NCBI GenBank assembly: GCA_900540805.1
Contig: UQHL01000010.1
Coordinates: 1 to 64,000, forward strand
Reading direction: 5' to 3'
DNA length: 64,000 nt
DNA from: an uncultured Eubacteriales bacterium
Lineage (GTDB): Bacteria; Bacillota; Clostridia; Christensenellales; Borkfalkiaceae
Each line of letters starts with the position of its first letter. The stretch's first letter is position 1. Of the stretch, positions 43,780 through 51,035 are shown piece by piece. Made by a program: the position numbers and the translations under genes. The notes under the pieces are model-generated. The model had not been told where the DNA came from and made no database searches. It worked only from the letters and a program-made list of their open reading frames with translations.

Positions 43780-43980
43780 ATGCCTAAACAGAAAACCCAC
43801 AGCGGTACGAAAAAACGTTTTTGGCTTACCGGAACCGGGAAAGTGAACAGAGCTCACGGCGGGAAAAACCATAAAGCGGAAACGAAAAACAGCAAAAGAA
43901 GAAGAAATCTGCGCCAAAGCACCCTTGTTTCTTCAACTCAGGAAAATACCGTAAAAGGTATGATGCCGTATAAGGACTAA
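43780..43980 (+). CDS. rpmI: 50S ribosomal protein L35
   Basis: Very basic 66-residue protein, beginning MPKQKTHSGTKKRFWLTGTGKV, as in bacterial L35. TCGGAGG stands before the ATG. Middle gene of the conserved infC-rpmI-rplT operon. It is assembled in the large subunit. Confidence 0.97.
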   Translation: MPKQKTHSGTKKRFWLTGTGKVNRAHGGKNHKAETKNSKRRRNLRQSTLVSSTQENTVKGMMPYKD

Positions 43981-44000
43981 GCAAAAAGGAGTAAGGACAC

Positions 44001-44351
44001 ATGCGTATTAAAAGAAGTGTAAACGCGCTGAAAAAGCGCAGAAAGATTTTCAAACTCTCCAAGGGTTATTTCGGAAACAAGAGCAAGTCTTACCGTATCG
44101 CAAGACAAGCCGTCATGAAGTCGTTGAACTATGCGTACATCGGCAGACGGAGAAGAAAGAGAGATTTCAGAAAGCTCTGGATCGCGAGAATCAACGCCGC
44201 GGCGAGAATCAACGGGCTTTCCTACAGCAAGCTGATGCACGGGCTCAACGTTGCGGGAATCAACCTCAACAGAAAGGTTCTTGCCGACTTGGCTGTCAAC
44301 GACGCTCCCGCGTTCGCCCAGCTGGCCGAAAAAGCCAAAGCGGCTCTTTGA
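44001..44351 (+). CDS. rplT: 50S ribosomal protein L20
   Basis: A 116-residue basic protein needed early in 50S assembly. RRKIFKLSKGYFGNKSKSYRIARQAVMKSLNYAYIGRR-type sequence and SYSKLMHGL near residue 76 are conserved. In Firmicutes L20 also binds the operon leader and represses it. AAAGGAG precedes the ATG. A terminator follows 9 bases after the stop. Confidence 0.97.
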   Translation: MRIKRSVNALKKRRKIFKLSKGYFGNKSKSYRIARQAVMKSLNYAYIGRRRRKRDFRKLWIARINAAARINGLSYSKLMHGLNVAGINLNRKVLADLAVNDAPAFAQLAEKAKAAL

Positions 44352-44360
44352 GCGGTCCGC

Positions 44361-44393
44361 AAAAAGCCTTTTGATCTCTAAAAGGCTTTTTTT
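44361..44393 (+). terminator. Terminator after rplT
   Basis: A 12-bp stem (AAAAAGCCTTTT with AAAAGGCTTTTT), the 3' arm running into further T. Confidence 0.9.
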
Positions 44394-44410
44394 GTTGTTC
44401 GTGGAAAAAA

Positions 44411-45160
44411 ATGATACTGACTTCCAGAAATAATCCGTTGATCAAGGAAACGGCGGCGCTTAAGGAAAAAAAAGGCCGTAAGGAGCAAGGCTTCTTTTTG
44501 GTCGAGGGCGTCAAAATGGTGTCGGAATGTAAGAGGAGCGGTCTCGAGATCGGACGGACTTTCGTTTCGGAGAGCTATCGCGGTGAAACGGACGAAAACG
44601 CCATATGCGTTTCAGACGAAGTATTCGCTTTTCTCTCCGACGAAAAGACGCCGCAGGGGATTCTTTGCAGCGTAAGGATACCCAAACCGAGCCTTTGTCC
44701 GCCGAAAGAGAGCTGTCTGCTCCTGGACGGGGTTTCCGATCCCGGCAATATGGGTGCGATCATTCGTACCGCCAATGCGGCGGGATATGGCGAAATATAT
44801 CTCGTCGGCTGCACCGATCCCTATTCTCCCAAGAGCGTCCGCGCGAGCATGAGCGGCATATTTTTCGTGAGGATTTATACGGGGACGAGAGAAGCGGTGC
44901 TCGAGGCGCTTTCGGGCCTGCCGATTTTAGCCGCCGATATGGACGGGGAAAATATATTTTCCTTCCGTCCGCCCGAAAAATTTGCTTTGGCGATCGGCAA
45001 CGAAGCCAACGGAATTTCCGAGGAAGTTTTCCGAAAGGCACAGCATAAGCTGAAAATTCCCATGCGGGCCGCGCAGGAAAGTCTGAATGCGGGGATCGCC
45101 GCGGGAATTGCGATGTACCTTTTGAAAAAAGACAAATTTACCGATATGGAAAGGAGTTAA
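44411..45160 (+). CDS. SpoU/TrmH family RNA 2'-O-methyltransferase (TsnR/RlmB-like)
   Basis: A 249-residue SPOUT methyltransferase, probably of 23S rRNA. An N-terminal RNA-binding-type domain (residues 1-95; FLVEGVKMVSECKRSG) precedes the catalytic domain with motif 1 DPGNMGAIIRTANAAG, motif 2 FALAIGNEANGIS and motif 3 ESLNAGIAAGIAMY. Motif 3 has LNAGIA where LNVSVA is usual. It is placed 20 bases after the rplT terminator, a common neighbour of these ribosomal genes. The ribosome site is poor (GTGGAAAAAA), so read-through or coupling may matter. The exact target base is not readable. Confidence 0.85.
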   Translation: MILTSRNNPLIKETAALKEKKGRKEQGFFLVEGVKMVSECKRSGLEIGRTFVSESYRGETDENAICVSDEVFAFLSDEKTPQGILCSVRIPKPSLCPPKESCLLLDGVSDPGNMGAIIRTANAAGYGEIYLVGCTDPYSPKSVRASMSGIFFVRIYTGTREAVLEALSGLPILAADMDGENIFSFRPPEKFALAIGNEANGISEEVFRKAQHKLKIPMRAAQESLNAGIAAGIAMYLLKKDKFTDMERS

Positions 45161-45164
45161 TAGT

Positions 45165-45962
45165 ATGTCAGGACATAGCAAATGGCACAACATTCAGGCG
45201 AAAAAAGGCAAGGCAGACGCGGCGAGAGGCCGTATCTTTACCAAGCTCGGCAGAGAGATCGCCGTCGCCGCGAAAAATAATCCCAATCCCGATACCAACA
45301 GCAAGCTGGCGGATATTATCGCCAAGGCAAAGGCTGCCAACATGCCCAACGACAATATTATGCGCAGCATTAAAAAGGCTGCGGGCGAAATGAACGGGTC
45401 CGATTATAAGGAGCTGGTTTACGAAGGATACGGCCCCGCGGGTTCCGCGGTTATCGTCACGACGCTTACGGACAATAACAACCGTACGGCAAGCGATATC
45501 CGCGCGGTCATGGGAAAGCACGGCGGTTCTATGGGCAGTACGGGCTGCGTTTCCTATAACTTCGACAACAAAGGCTATATCGTCGTGGAAAGGACTGTAG
45601 AGCTCGACGAGGATACAATGACCGAATATGCGCTTGACGCGGGTGCGGACGACGTCGTGACGAGCGAGGACGTTTACGAGATCTTTACTGCGCCCGAAAG
45701 CTTTTCGGAAGTGAGAAAGTATCTCGAAGAGAAAAACGCCGAACTTATGGCGGCTGCTCCCAAGGGACGCAGAGGCGAGGAAGAGGAGCCGAAGATCAGA
45801 TTTGTGCAGGCGGAGGTCGCTATGATTCCGCAGAATAAAATCACTCTTCCCGCGGATAAGGTCAAGACGTTTGAAAACATGCTGGAGGCGCTTGAGGATC
45901 TCGACGACGTGCAGGAAGTGTATCACAACGTCGATCTCCCCGACGACGAGGACGGAGAATAA
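45165..45962 (+). CDS. YebC/PmpR family protein
   Basis: Conserved protein starting MSGHSKWHNIQAKKGKADAARG, the family hallmark. YebC proteins were first called DNA-binding regulators; recent work on the family links some members to translation of proline stretches. Length is 265 against about 240, with a charged insertion near residues 188-207 (APKGRRGEEEEPKIRF). AAAGGAG stands before the ATG, which is 4 bases after the methyltransferase stop, so the two are cotranscribed. Which functional subgroup applies cannot be told. Confidence 0.92.
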   Translation: MSGHSKWHNIQAKKGKADAARGRIFTKLGREIAVAAKNNPNPDTNSKLADIIAKAKAANMPNDNIMRSIKKAAGEMNGSDYKELVYEGYGPAGSAVIVTTLTDNNNRTASDIRAVMGKHGGSMGSTGCVSYNFDNKGYIVVERTVELDEDTMTEYALDAGADDVVTSEDVYEIFTAPESFSEVRKYLEEKNAELMAAAPKGRRGEEEEPKIRFVQAEVAMIPQNKITLPADKVKTFENMLEALEDLDDVQEVYHNVDLPDDEDGE

Positions 45963-45969
45963 AAATAAA

Positions 45970-45997
45970 ATCGGCGCCTTCGAGCGTCGGTTTTTTT
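45970..45997 (+). terminator. Terminator after yebC
   Basis: An 8-bp stem with wobbles (ATCGGCGC, loop CTTCGA, GCGTCGGT) followed by a T run. Confidence 0.65.
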
Positions 45998-46016
45998 AAG
46001 CTTAAAAAGGGAAAAG

Positions 46017-46556
46017 ATGAAAAAATTTTTTTGGGCGTTGCCCGTGATATTGTTTCCTTATTGGATATTGATTGCCATGCTCTGTTTGAGGAGCGATGTT
46101 TGTCTGAAGTCAAACGATCCCTATCTTCTGCTTTATTTCATAGCGGCGTTGGCAATTCTCGCTGTCGTGTCTTTTGTTTGTTCCGTGTCGATCACGGCGA
46201 AAAGCATTGCCAAGAAATGGAATGCGCATGAAACCGCTCGTCTCAACATGATCATAAAACTTTCGCAGATCCCTGCATATATCGCTATTTTTGTTTTGGG
46301 GGCTATTTTTCTGATAACGATTTTTACGTTTGCGTTTACCTTCTTTTTTATCGTCTATGACGCAATATCCATTTTTTTAAGCGGCATAATAGGCGTTGCG
46401 GCGTCTTTAAGGGCCAAAGATGAAAAGCTTGTTTCGGGGCAATCGTTTATTCTTTACGGAATTGCTCAATTTATCTATTGTGCGGACGTTTTTGTTGCAA
46501 TTTTTTTATTCGTGAAAACAAAGCCGAAAAAGTTTTCGCCACAGCAACCGATATAG
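46017..46556 (+). CDS. Small integral membrane protein, unknown
   Basis: A 179-residue protein with four hydrophobic helices (about residues 5-23, 38-62, 82-120 as a long or double segment, and 142-168), a short charged loop KSIAKKWNAHETAR, and a Lys/Pro-rich tail. I do not recognise the family. AAGGG precedes the ATG. Base composition is more AT-rich than the genes before it. It lies just ahead of a transporter remnant, at the edge of a patch that looks recently acquired or rearranged. Confidence 0.65.
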   Translation: MKKFFWALPVILFPYWILIAMLCLRSDVCLKSNDPYLLLYFIAALAILAVVSFVCSVSITAKSIAKKWNAHETARLNMIIKLSQIPAYIAIFVLGAIFLITIFTFAFTFFFIVYDAISIFLSGIIGVAASLRAKDEKLVSGQSFILYGIAQFIYCADVFVAIFLFVKTKPKKFSPQQPI

Positions 46557-46578
46557 AAAAGACTGTTCCGAAATTGCT

Positions 46579-46616
46579 GTGCCCCCAAAAAGTTTGTCTA
46601 ACTTTTTTGGGGGCAC
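46579..46616. terminator. Long hairpin with A and T runs
   Basis: Arms 46579-46594 and 46600-46616 (GTGCCCCCAAAAAGTT with AACTTTTTTGGGGGCAC, one extra T) around TGTCT. It can act as a terminator on the plus strand after the membrane protein. The point where transporter homology stops is about 12 bases away, so it may instead mark a junction. Confidence 0.6.
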
Positions 46617-46627
46617 TTCCATATACG

Positions 46628-46879
46628 ACTGTCTTTTCTTTCTCCCTTGGCGTTTCTGAACAACATGGCGCCGCCGTTACCGAACAGCGTACTCACACGG
46701 CAGAAAAAGGGTTATAGAGGGGCAATGCAAGCCAATGCCGCTGTACCGGCTGCATCCACATATTGGCCGACAACGATTATGTCGTCCAAAGAATATATAT
46801 TCTGGGTCAGCCCTCTGAACAGGCGCGGTATTAAAAATCGAAAATAGATTTTACGAATACTGTCCGTTTGAAGATTCAT
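46628..46879 (-). pseudogene. Truncated MATE efflux transporter remnant with in-frame stop
   Basis: On the minus strand an ATG at 46879 opens a 55-codon frame (MNLQTDSIRKIYFRFLIPRL..., then DDIIVVGQYVDAAGTAALA) ending at TAA (46712-46714). The same frame continues after the stop with FFCRVSTLFGNGGAMLFRNA and loses similarity near 46628. This is the first membrane hairpin of a MATE-family exporter, where ALACIAPL...F.G.GGA is typical. About 360 residues of a normal transporter are missing. It lies between the membrane-protein gene and pnuC. The family call is from memory of MATE N-termini. Confidence 0.72.
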
Positions 46880-46914
46880 ATCTTTTCTTTGCTATAAAAA
46901 GTAAGATAAAGCCT

Positions 46915-47613
46915 TTATTCGTTTTCCGCTTGTTTTTTCGCCATTTTCTGCCAACTTATAAAACCGTATATATCGTTTGCAAAGAAGGTGACGAAACAAA
47001 CAACCACCGAAAGATAGGACGTGTTCTCTATGGTAGCCAAAATCCACAAGACAATCAGGACTATATCGTTTGCAGCATAGCCTATCGCATAAAAAGGGTT
47101 TCTTCTGAAAGTCAGATATACGGCAAGAAAACTTGTCGTTACGGATATCGTGCTCGGTATTATATTTTTCGTGTGAAACGCGCTTAAAATGAAGTAAAAA
47201 ATCAGCGTTATGATTGCCGTGGCGATCCACATAAAAACAGGTTCTCCTTTTTTCAGGCGATTCACCTTTACTTCCGCTTTATTCTTTTTATAAGGGTTTT
47301 TAAGCCATGAAATCAAAGCGAAGATTGCCATAGGCATAGTCATGCAAAGATACGTCAACATTTCGCCGTAGTATGTAAAAACAAACGAAATATACCCGTA
47401 AAGCAAACTGAATACAATCATCAGAATTTGACCTATCGGATTACCTTTTGCGGTAAAAATCAGAGACGTTACGCCTATGAGCGAAGATGCAAGCGTCAGA
47501 TAGTTTCTCCTGTCGAAAACGCAAAACGACACGATAATTAAAAGGACCGAACAACTCCATAACAGGATTTCTCCTACCGAAAAATACTTTGCGATCGATT
47601 TCAATGATTTCAT
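46915..47613 (-). CDS. pnuC: PnuC-family nicotinamide riboside/mononucleotide transporter
   Basis: A 232-residue membrane protein with about seven helices. The PnuC signatures are visible: IGVTSLIFTAKGNPIGQIL near 45-63, YGYISFVFTYYGEMLTYL, ALISWLKNPYK, and C-terminal FANDIYGFISWQKM. It takes up an NAD precursor by facilitated diffusion with trapping by phosphorylation. GGAGG sits 5 bases before the ATG. The leader has a strong promoter and a 19-bp hairpin, hinting at attenuation. The gene is clearly more AT-rich than the window average. Vitamin B1 or B2 transporting relatives (PnuT, PnuX) cannot be excluded. Confidence 0.88.
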   Translation of the reverse strand: MKSLKSIAKYFSVGEILLWSCSVLLIIVSFCVFDRRNYLTLASSLIGVTSLIFTAKGNPIGQILMIVFSLLYGYISFVFTYYGEMLTYLCMTMPMAIFALISWLKNPYKKNKAEVKVNRLKKGEPVFMWIATAIITLIFYFILSAFHTKNIIPSTISVTTSFLAVYLTFRRNPFYAIGYAANDIVLIVLWILATIENTSYLSVVVCFVTFFANDIYGFISWQKMAKKQAENE

Positions 47614-47623
47614 ATGGCCTCCA

Positions 47624-47682
47624 AAAAATTAAGCATTCATATACTTATCTTCAAAGACCTAACGATAAGTATATGAATGCTT
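47624..47682 (-). promoter_or_regulatory. pnuC leader hairpin, candidate attenuator
   Basis: A perfect 19-bp stem (47631-47649 with 47664-47682) with a 14-base loop. Read on the minus strand it is followed by AATTTTTTGGAGG, so a terminator-like T run leads straight into the pnuC ribosome site. A second small stem, TTTGCC-ACCG-GGCAAA, lies closer to the promoter. I do not recognise a known NAD or preQ1 riboswitch. Confidence 0.55.
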
Positions 47683-47727
47683 TACATTCTTTTGCCCGGT
47701 GGCAAATAGTCATATTTAATTGTGGGT

Positions 47728-47756
47728 ATTATAGCATAAATCTAAAATAAAGTCAA
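47728..47756 (-). promoter_or_regulatory. Sigma-A promoter for pnuC
   Basis: Minus strand: TTGACT (47751-47756), 17-bp spacer, perfect TATAAT (47728-47733). The AT-rich stretch 47757-47945 beyond it shows nothing I can identify. Confidence 0.85.
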
Positions 47757-47946
47757 GGGGATTTGCATGTCGCGTTTTACCCCATACCCAAGTTTATATA
47801 AATGTCTTTCTTTATTTTAACTGTTACACTTAAAAATATAATGCACCTTGATATCAAAAGGCTTACCGGGAAAATTTCGTGAACCTTAAATTTTAGTTTT
47901 TTACAAACTTGCTGCTTACTGTGTTTTATTTTTATATTCTCTAAAT

Positions 47947-47973
47947 GCCCCAAGAGTATCTAACCTTTGGGGC
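47947..47973 (-). terminator. Possible terminator after ung
   Basis: A 7-bp stem (GCCCCAA with TTGGGGC) downstream of ung on the minus strand. Only a short ATTTAG follows, so it is weak. Confidence 0.35.
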
Positions 47974-47995
47974 TCTTCAAAATTCCGCGCCTTTT

Positions 47996-48664
47996 TTATT
48001 TTGTCAAATCCCAATCGATCGGCCCGATACCATGCTCTTTCAGATAGGCGTTGGTTTTGGAAAAATGGCGGCAGCCGAAAAAGCCGTTGAAAGCGGAAAG
48101 AGGGGAAGGGTGCGCGCATTCCAAAATCAAATGCTTGTCCGTATCGATGAGCGGCTTTTTGCTCCGCGCATTTCCGCCCCAGAGAATAAAGACGACGTGT
48201 TCCTTTTTTTCGGAAATCAGCTGAATTACGCTGTCCGTAAACCAGGCCCAGCCGCATTTGGAATGGGAATTCGCCCGATGGGCGCGCACCGTGAGGGAAG
48301 TGTTCATCATTAAGACGCCCTGTCGCGCCCACTTGGTGAGGTTTCCCGAACGGGGCACGTCGCAGCCGAGATCCGACTGCAATTCCTTAAAAATATTTTC
48401 CAGAGAAGGCGGTTTTTCCACGCCGTCCTTTACGGAAAAGCAAAGCCCGTGCGCCTGTCCTTCGTTGTGATAGGGGTCCTGCCCCAAAAGTACGGCTTTC
48501 ACATCCTTGAACGGCGTATATCGGAAACAGTTGTAAAGATCGTACATGTCGGGATATACGGTGTAGTTGTTATATTCTTCAAATAAAAACTTCCGTATCT
48601 GAACATATCGTTCGTCCTTGAACAACGGGGCCAAAAGTTCGTTCCAATCGCCTAAATCGACCAT
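47996..48664 (-). CDS. ung: Uracil-DNA glycosylase
   Basis: Removes uracil from DNA at the start of base excision repair. The 222 residues fit family 1 UDG. The catalytic water-activating loop is GQDPYH at 61-66 (Asp63), and the DNA-intercalating block is HPSPLSAFNGFFGCRHF near the C-terminus. I take the ATG at 48664, since the longer frame upstream overlaps mtnN on the same strand. AGGCGG lies about 11 bases before. It follows mtnN by 28 bases and is probably cotranscribed with it. Confidence 0.96.
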   Translation of the reverse strand: MVDLGDWNELLAPLFKDERYVQIRKFLFEEYNNYTVYPDMYDLYNCFRYTPFKDVKAVLLGQDPYHNEGQAHGLCFSVKDGVEKPPSLENIFKELQSDLGCDVPRSGNLTKWARQGVLMMNTSLTVRAHRANSHSKCGWAWFTDSVIQLISEKKEHVVFILWGGNARSKKPLIDTDKHLILECAHPSPLSAFNGFFGCRHFSKTNAYLKEHGIGPIDWDLTK

Positions 48665-48692
48665 TATTTTTTTTCCGCCTTTTTGAATTTGA

Positions 48693-49349
48693 TTAAAGTT
48701 CGTCGAAAAGCTCGGGCAATACTGATTTGAGATTTTCCAAGGCCCGCCCGCGGTTTTGAAGGTATTGCTCGGTAGTGCTTCCGCTTCCCGCAACGTCCGA
48801 GATCGCCTTGACGGCATAGACGGGAAGCTGGGCCGCGTGGGCCGCCTGAACGATCGCCGCTCCTTCCATATCGCGGATATCCGCTTTCAGTTCTTTTGTC
48901 AGAAGAAGATAGTCTTCGGCGGAATCGTTGAATCGGTCGGCGGTGCCGAGATTTTTCTTTTTCAGTGCCGCTTTGAAAGGGGAGAGCCTGAGATAATTCT
49001 CCGTGTATTCGTCGAGCGTTCCGATTTGTGTTCCGTTGAGTTGAACGAGGTCGAAATCGAATTGTACGGCGGCCTTGATCTGATAGACCCCGCAAAGCTC
49101 GGTATTTTTGTTCAGTCCGCCCGCGACGCCGAAGTTAAGGATTTTATCCGCGTCGAATTTACTCACGAGGAGCTGGGTTCCCAAAGCGGCGTTGACTTTT
49201 CCTACGCCGCATACCGCCACGGCAGTATCTTTCCCGAACGCGCTGCCGACGTAGATCTTTTTTCCGCTCACGACGAGAGAACGAAAAATCTCCATTTTTT
49301 CCAATAAAATTTCCGCTTCGCTTTCCAAAGCGATTACCGTACCGATCAT
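48693..49349 (-). CDS. mtnN: 5'-methylthioadenosine/S-adenosylhomocysteine nucleosidase
   Basis: Splits adenine from MTA and SAH, recycling methionine and relieving methylase inhibition; it also supplies the LuxS substrate where LuxS exists. The 218-residue protein starts IGTVIALESEAE with the active-site Glu of MTAN at residue 11 or 13. It has the phosphorylase-fold blocks NFGVAGGL, ADRFNDSAED, DMEGAAIVQAA with the ribose-binding Met-Glu, and AISDVAG with the catalytic Asp. Upstream it diverges from the ferritin-like gene. Confidence 0.92.
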   Translation of the reverse strand: MIGTVIALESEAEILLEKMEIFRSLVVSGKKIYVGSAFGKDTAVAVCGVGKVNAALGTQLLVSKFDADKILNFGVAGGLNKNTELCGVYQIKAAVQFDFDLVQLNGTQIGTLDEYTENYLRLSPFKAALKKKNLGTADRFNDSAEDYLLLTKELKADIRDMEGAAIVQAAHAAQLPVYAVKAISDVAGSGSTTEQYLQNRGRALENLKSVLPELFDEL

Positions 49350-49399
49350 ACTGTGTAAAACTCCTTATTTCCTATGTAAAATTTTTTCCTCTTTTTCGA

Positions 49400-49438
49400 T
49401 GTTACCAATAGTGTAACAAATTTTTCGAAAATAATCAA
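49400..49438 (-). promoter_or_regulatory. mtnN promoter with overlapping palindrome
   Basis: Minus strand: TTGATT (49433-49438), 17-bp spacer, TACACT (49410-49415). The -10 overlaps the inverted repeat TGTTAC-N7-GTAACA (49400-49418), a plausible operator. No binding protein is suggested. Confidence 0.4.
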
Positions 49439-49442
49439 ATGG

Positions 49443-49471
49443 TTGAATATGTTTTTCCCATAATGTAGATA
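49443..49471 (+). promoter_or_regulatory. Promoter for the ferritin-like gene
   Basis: TTGAAT at 49443-49448, 17-bp spacer, TAGATA at 49466-49471. It is back-to-back with the mtnN promoter. Confidence 0.45.
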
Positions 49472-49505
49472 ATAAATTCATGAAATTTCCTTTCGGAGGT
49501 AAAAA

Positions 49506-50753
49506 ATGAATCCATTTGAAGAAAAACCGCAAAAAATCGAAAAGAGCTTCCAAAGCTGGAAAAACGTTCTGGTAAAGCCCTACGATAAGCAGACCGTCGA
49601 TCCCTATACCCGTTTGCGCGTCATTTTGATGAACGGTACGGAGTTTGAATCGGTGCGTCTCGGGCACAGCTACACGAGAAACTGCACCAATAACGATATC
49701 CGCCGCGAGCTGGCGCTTATCCGCAGAAGCGAACAGTTTCAGCAGAAGCGGATCGCTTCGCTCAAGCCCATGGACGAAAATATTCTCGAACACACCATCG
49801 GTTACGAACAGCTGGCGGTGGATTTGACTGCGAACCTCGCAAAAATGGAGAAAAACGACTACGTCCGTCAGCAGCTCAATTTTGCTCTGCTTGAAGATTT
49901 CGACCATCTGTATCGCTATTCCGATTTGATGGAACTGGAAAAGTCGGGCGATCCCGCCCGTCTCGTCGGCGACTATACGGAGATTATGCCCGGCAGACCC
50001 ACGGTGGCGGAATACCGTCATCCCTTCGACGATGTCAATTTCAATATCAATTCCTATCTGAATACCACGATGACCCGTCTGCACGTCAATATCATTACGG
50101 CCGCGGAACAGCAGACCATGAATTATTATATGAACGTCGGAAATCTGTACGTCAGCGACCTGGGCCGAAAGCTTTACAACGAAATCGCGATGATCGAAGA
50201 ACAGCACGTAACAGGCTACGGCTCTTTGAAGGATTCTTCCTGCACCTGGCTGGAAAATCTGGTGATGAACGAATATACCGAAAGCTATCTTTATTATTCC
50301 TGCTACGAGGACGAGAAGGATCCCCGCGTCAAGAAAATATGGGAGCAGCATTTCAACGAGGAAATCGCGCATCTGCACAAGGCTGTGGAGCTTTTACAGA
50401 AGTACGAAGGAAAAGTATGGCAGCAGCTCTTTCCCGAAGGCGGCGCCTTCCCCGAGCTTCTTAAATTCCGTTCCCAGAAAGAGTATATCCGCGACGTGCT
50501 TAAGAGCGTGCGCCTGACGGCGGTAGAGGAAGGCTTCAACGAGCTTGCCGCCATGCCCGACAGCTTCCGTTATTTCTCCTATAATAAAGCGGTCAACGGC
50601 GATATTCAGACGGTGGGGACCCATTCCGTCATCGATCTTGCCATTTCCGAATTCGGTAAGGATTACCGTATTGAAAATAAACAGCATCCGATTGCGGCGC
50701 TCTCCAAGCGCACCAAAGACAATACGGAAGTAGGCAGAGTTAAAAACGCCTGA
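49506..50753 (+). CDS. Ferritin-like diiron-type protein, unknown function
   Basis: A 415-residue soluble protein. The middle contains a four-helix-bundle pattern with paired metal-ligand motifs: NEIAMIEEQHVTGYGS (E-E-x-H) and HFNEEIAHLHKAVELL (E-E-x-x-H), with ENLVMNEYTESYLYYSCYED between. These resemble ferritin-like/rubrerythrin superfamily helices. The N-terminal 100 residues and the C-terminal 100 residues have no recognised domain, and the protein is much larger than a rubrerythrin or ferritin; no rubredoxin cysteines are present. CGGAGG precedes the ATG. Monocistronic, with a strong terminator. A manganese catalase or an oxidoreductase are alternatives. Confidence 0.65.
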   Translation: MNPFEEKPQKIEKSFQSWKNVLVKPYDKQTVDPYTRLRVILMNGTEFESVRLGHSYTRNCTNNDIRRELALIRRSEQFQQKRIASLKPMDENILEHTIGYEQLAVDLTANLAKMEKNDYVRQQLNFALLEDFDHLYRYSDLMELEKSGDPARLVGDYTEIMPGRPTVAEYRHPFDDVNFNINSYLNTTMTRLHVNIITAAEQQTMNYYMNVGNLYVSDLGRKLYNEIAMIEEQHVTGYGSLKDSSCTWLENLVMNEYTESYLYYSCYEDEKDPRVKKIWEQHFNEEIAHLHKAVELLQKYEGKVWQQLFPEGGAFPELLKFRSQKEYIRDVLKSVRLTAVEEGFNELAAMPDSFRYFSYNKAVNGDIQTVGTHSVIDLAISEFGKDYRIENKQHPIAALSKRTKDNTEVGRVKNA

Positions 50754-50769
50754 CAAAAATAGAAGATCA

Positions 50770-50804
50770 AAAAAAGCGCGCGGCCGATGACCGTGCGCTT
50801 TTTT
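50770..50804 (+). terminator. Terminator after the ferritin-like gene
   Basis: A 14-bp stem with one G-T wobble (AAAAAAGCGCGCGG with CCGTGCGCTTTTTT) around a 7-base loop. Confidence 0.9.
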
Positions 50805-50805
50805 C

Positions 50806-50890
50806 TTGAAATATCCGTTTGAATGTGTTATAATAGAAGCGGAAATGCGCAAGCGCGAAGCATTTACAGGCATTTCCGCGACCTATTCAA
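50806..50890 (+). repeat. Promoter-plus-hairpin repeat, copy A
   Basis: TTGAAA (50806-50811), 17-bp spacer and TATAAT (50829-50834), then a segment GGAAATGC...GCATTTCC able to fold in two exclusive ways, because GCATTT occurs twice. No gene follows on this strand for almost 700 bases. Similar to copy B 80 bases on and to copy C in the parE leader. Confidence 0.6.
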
Positions 50891-50905
50891 AAATAACGTC
50901 AGGTA

Positions 50906-50960
50906 TGTTATAATAGAAGCGGAAAAGCGTAAGCGCGAAGCATTTGCGGATATTTTTGCT
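50906..50960 (+). repeat. Promoter-plus-hairpin repeat, copy B
   Basis: The first 40 bases (50906-50945) match 50826-50865 with two mismatches by eye, including TATAAT (50909-50914). The -35 is poorer (TTCAAA). The 3' arm of the hairpin has decayed compared with copy A. A 60-codon frame spans copies A and B but starts before the promoter start point and is not supported as a gene. Confidence 0.6.
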
Positions 50961-51035
50961 CTATATCAAATATTGTTTATCTCTGCTGTAAGGGAAACGA
51001 AATAAGCCGTTCGCATAAATATTTTTGCGCATAGA

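Noticed and set aside
47624..47750. preQ1, TPP or guanidine riboswitch in the pnuC leader
   Set aside because: None of the conserved core sequences of these classes is present; only generic stems are seen.
50823..51005. A 60-codon ORF across repeat copies A and B
   Set aside because: It starts upstream of the predicted transcript start, and the frame merely reads through two copies of a repeat.
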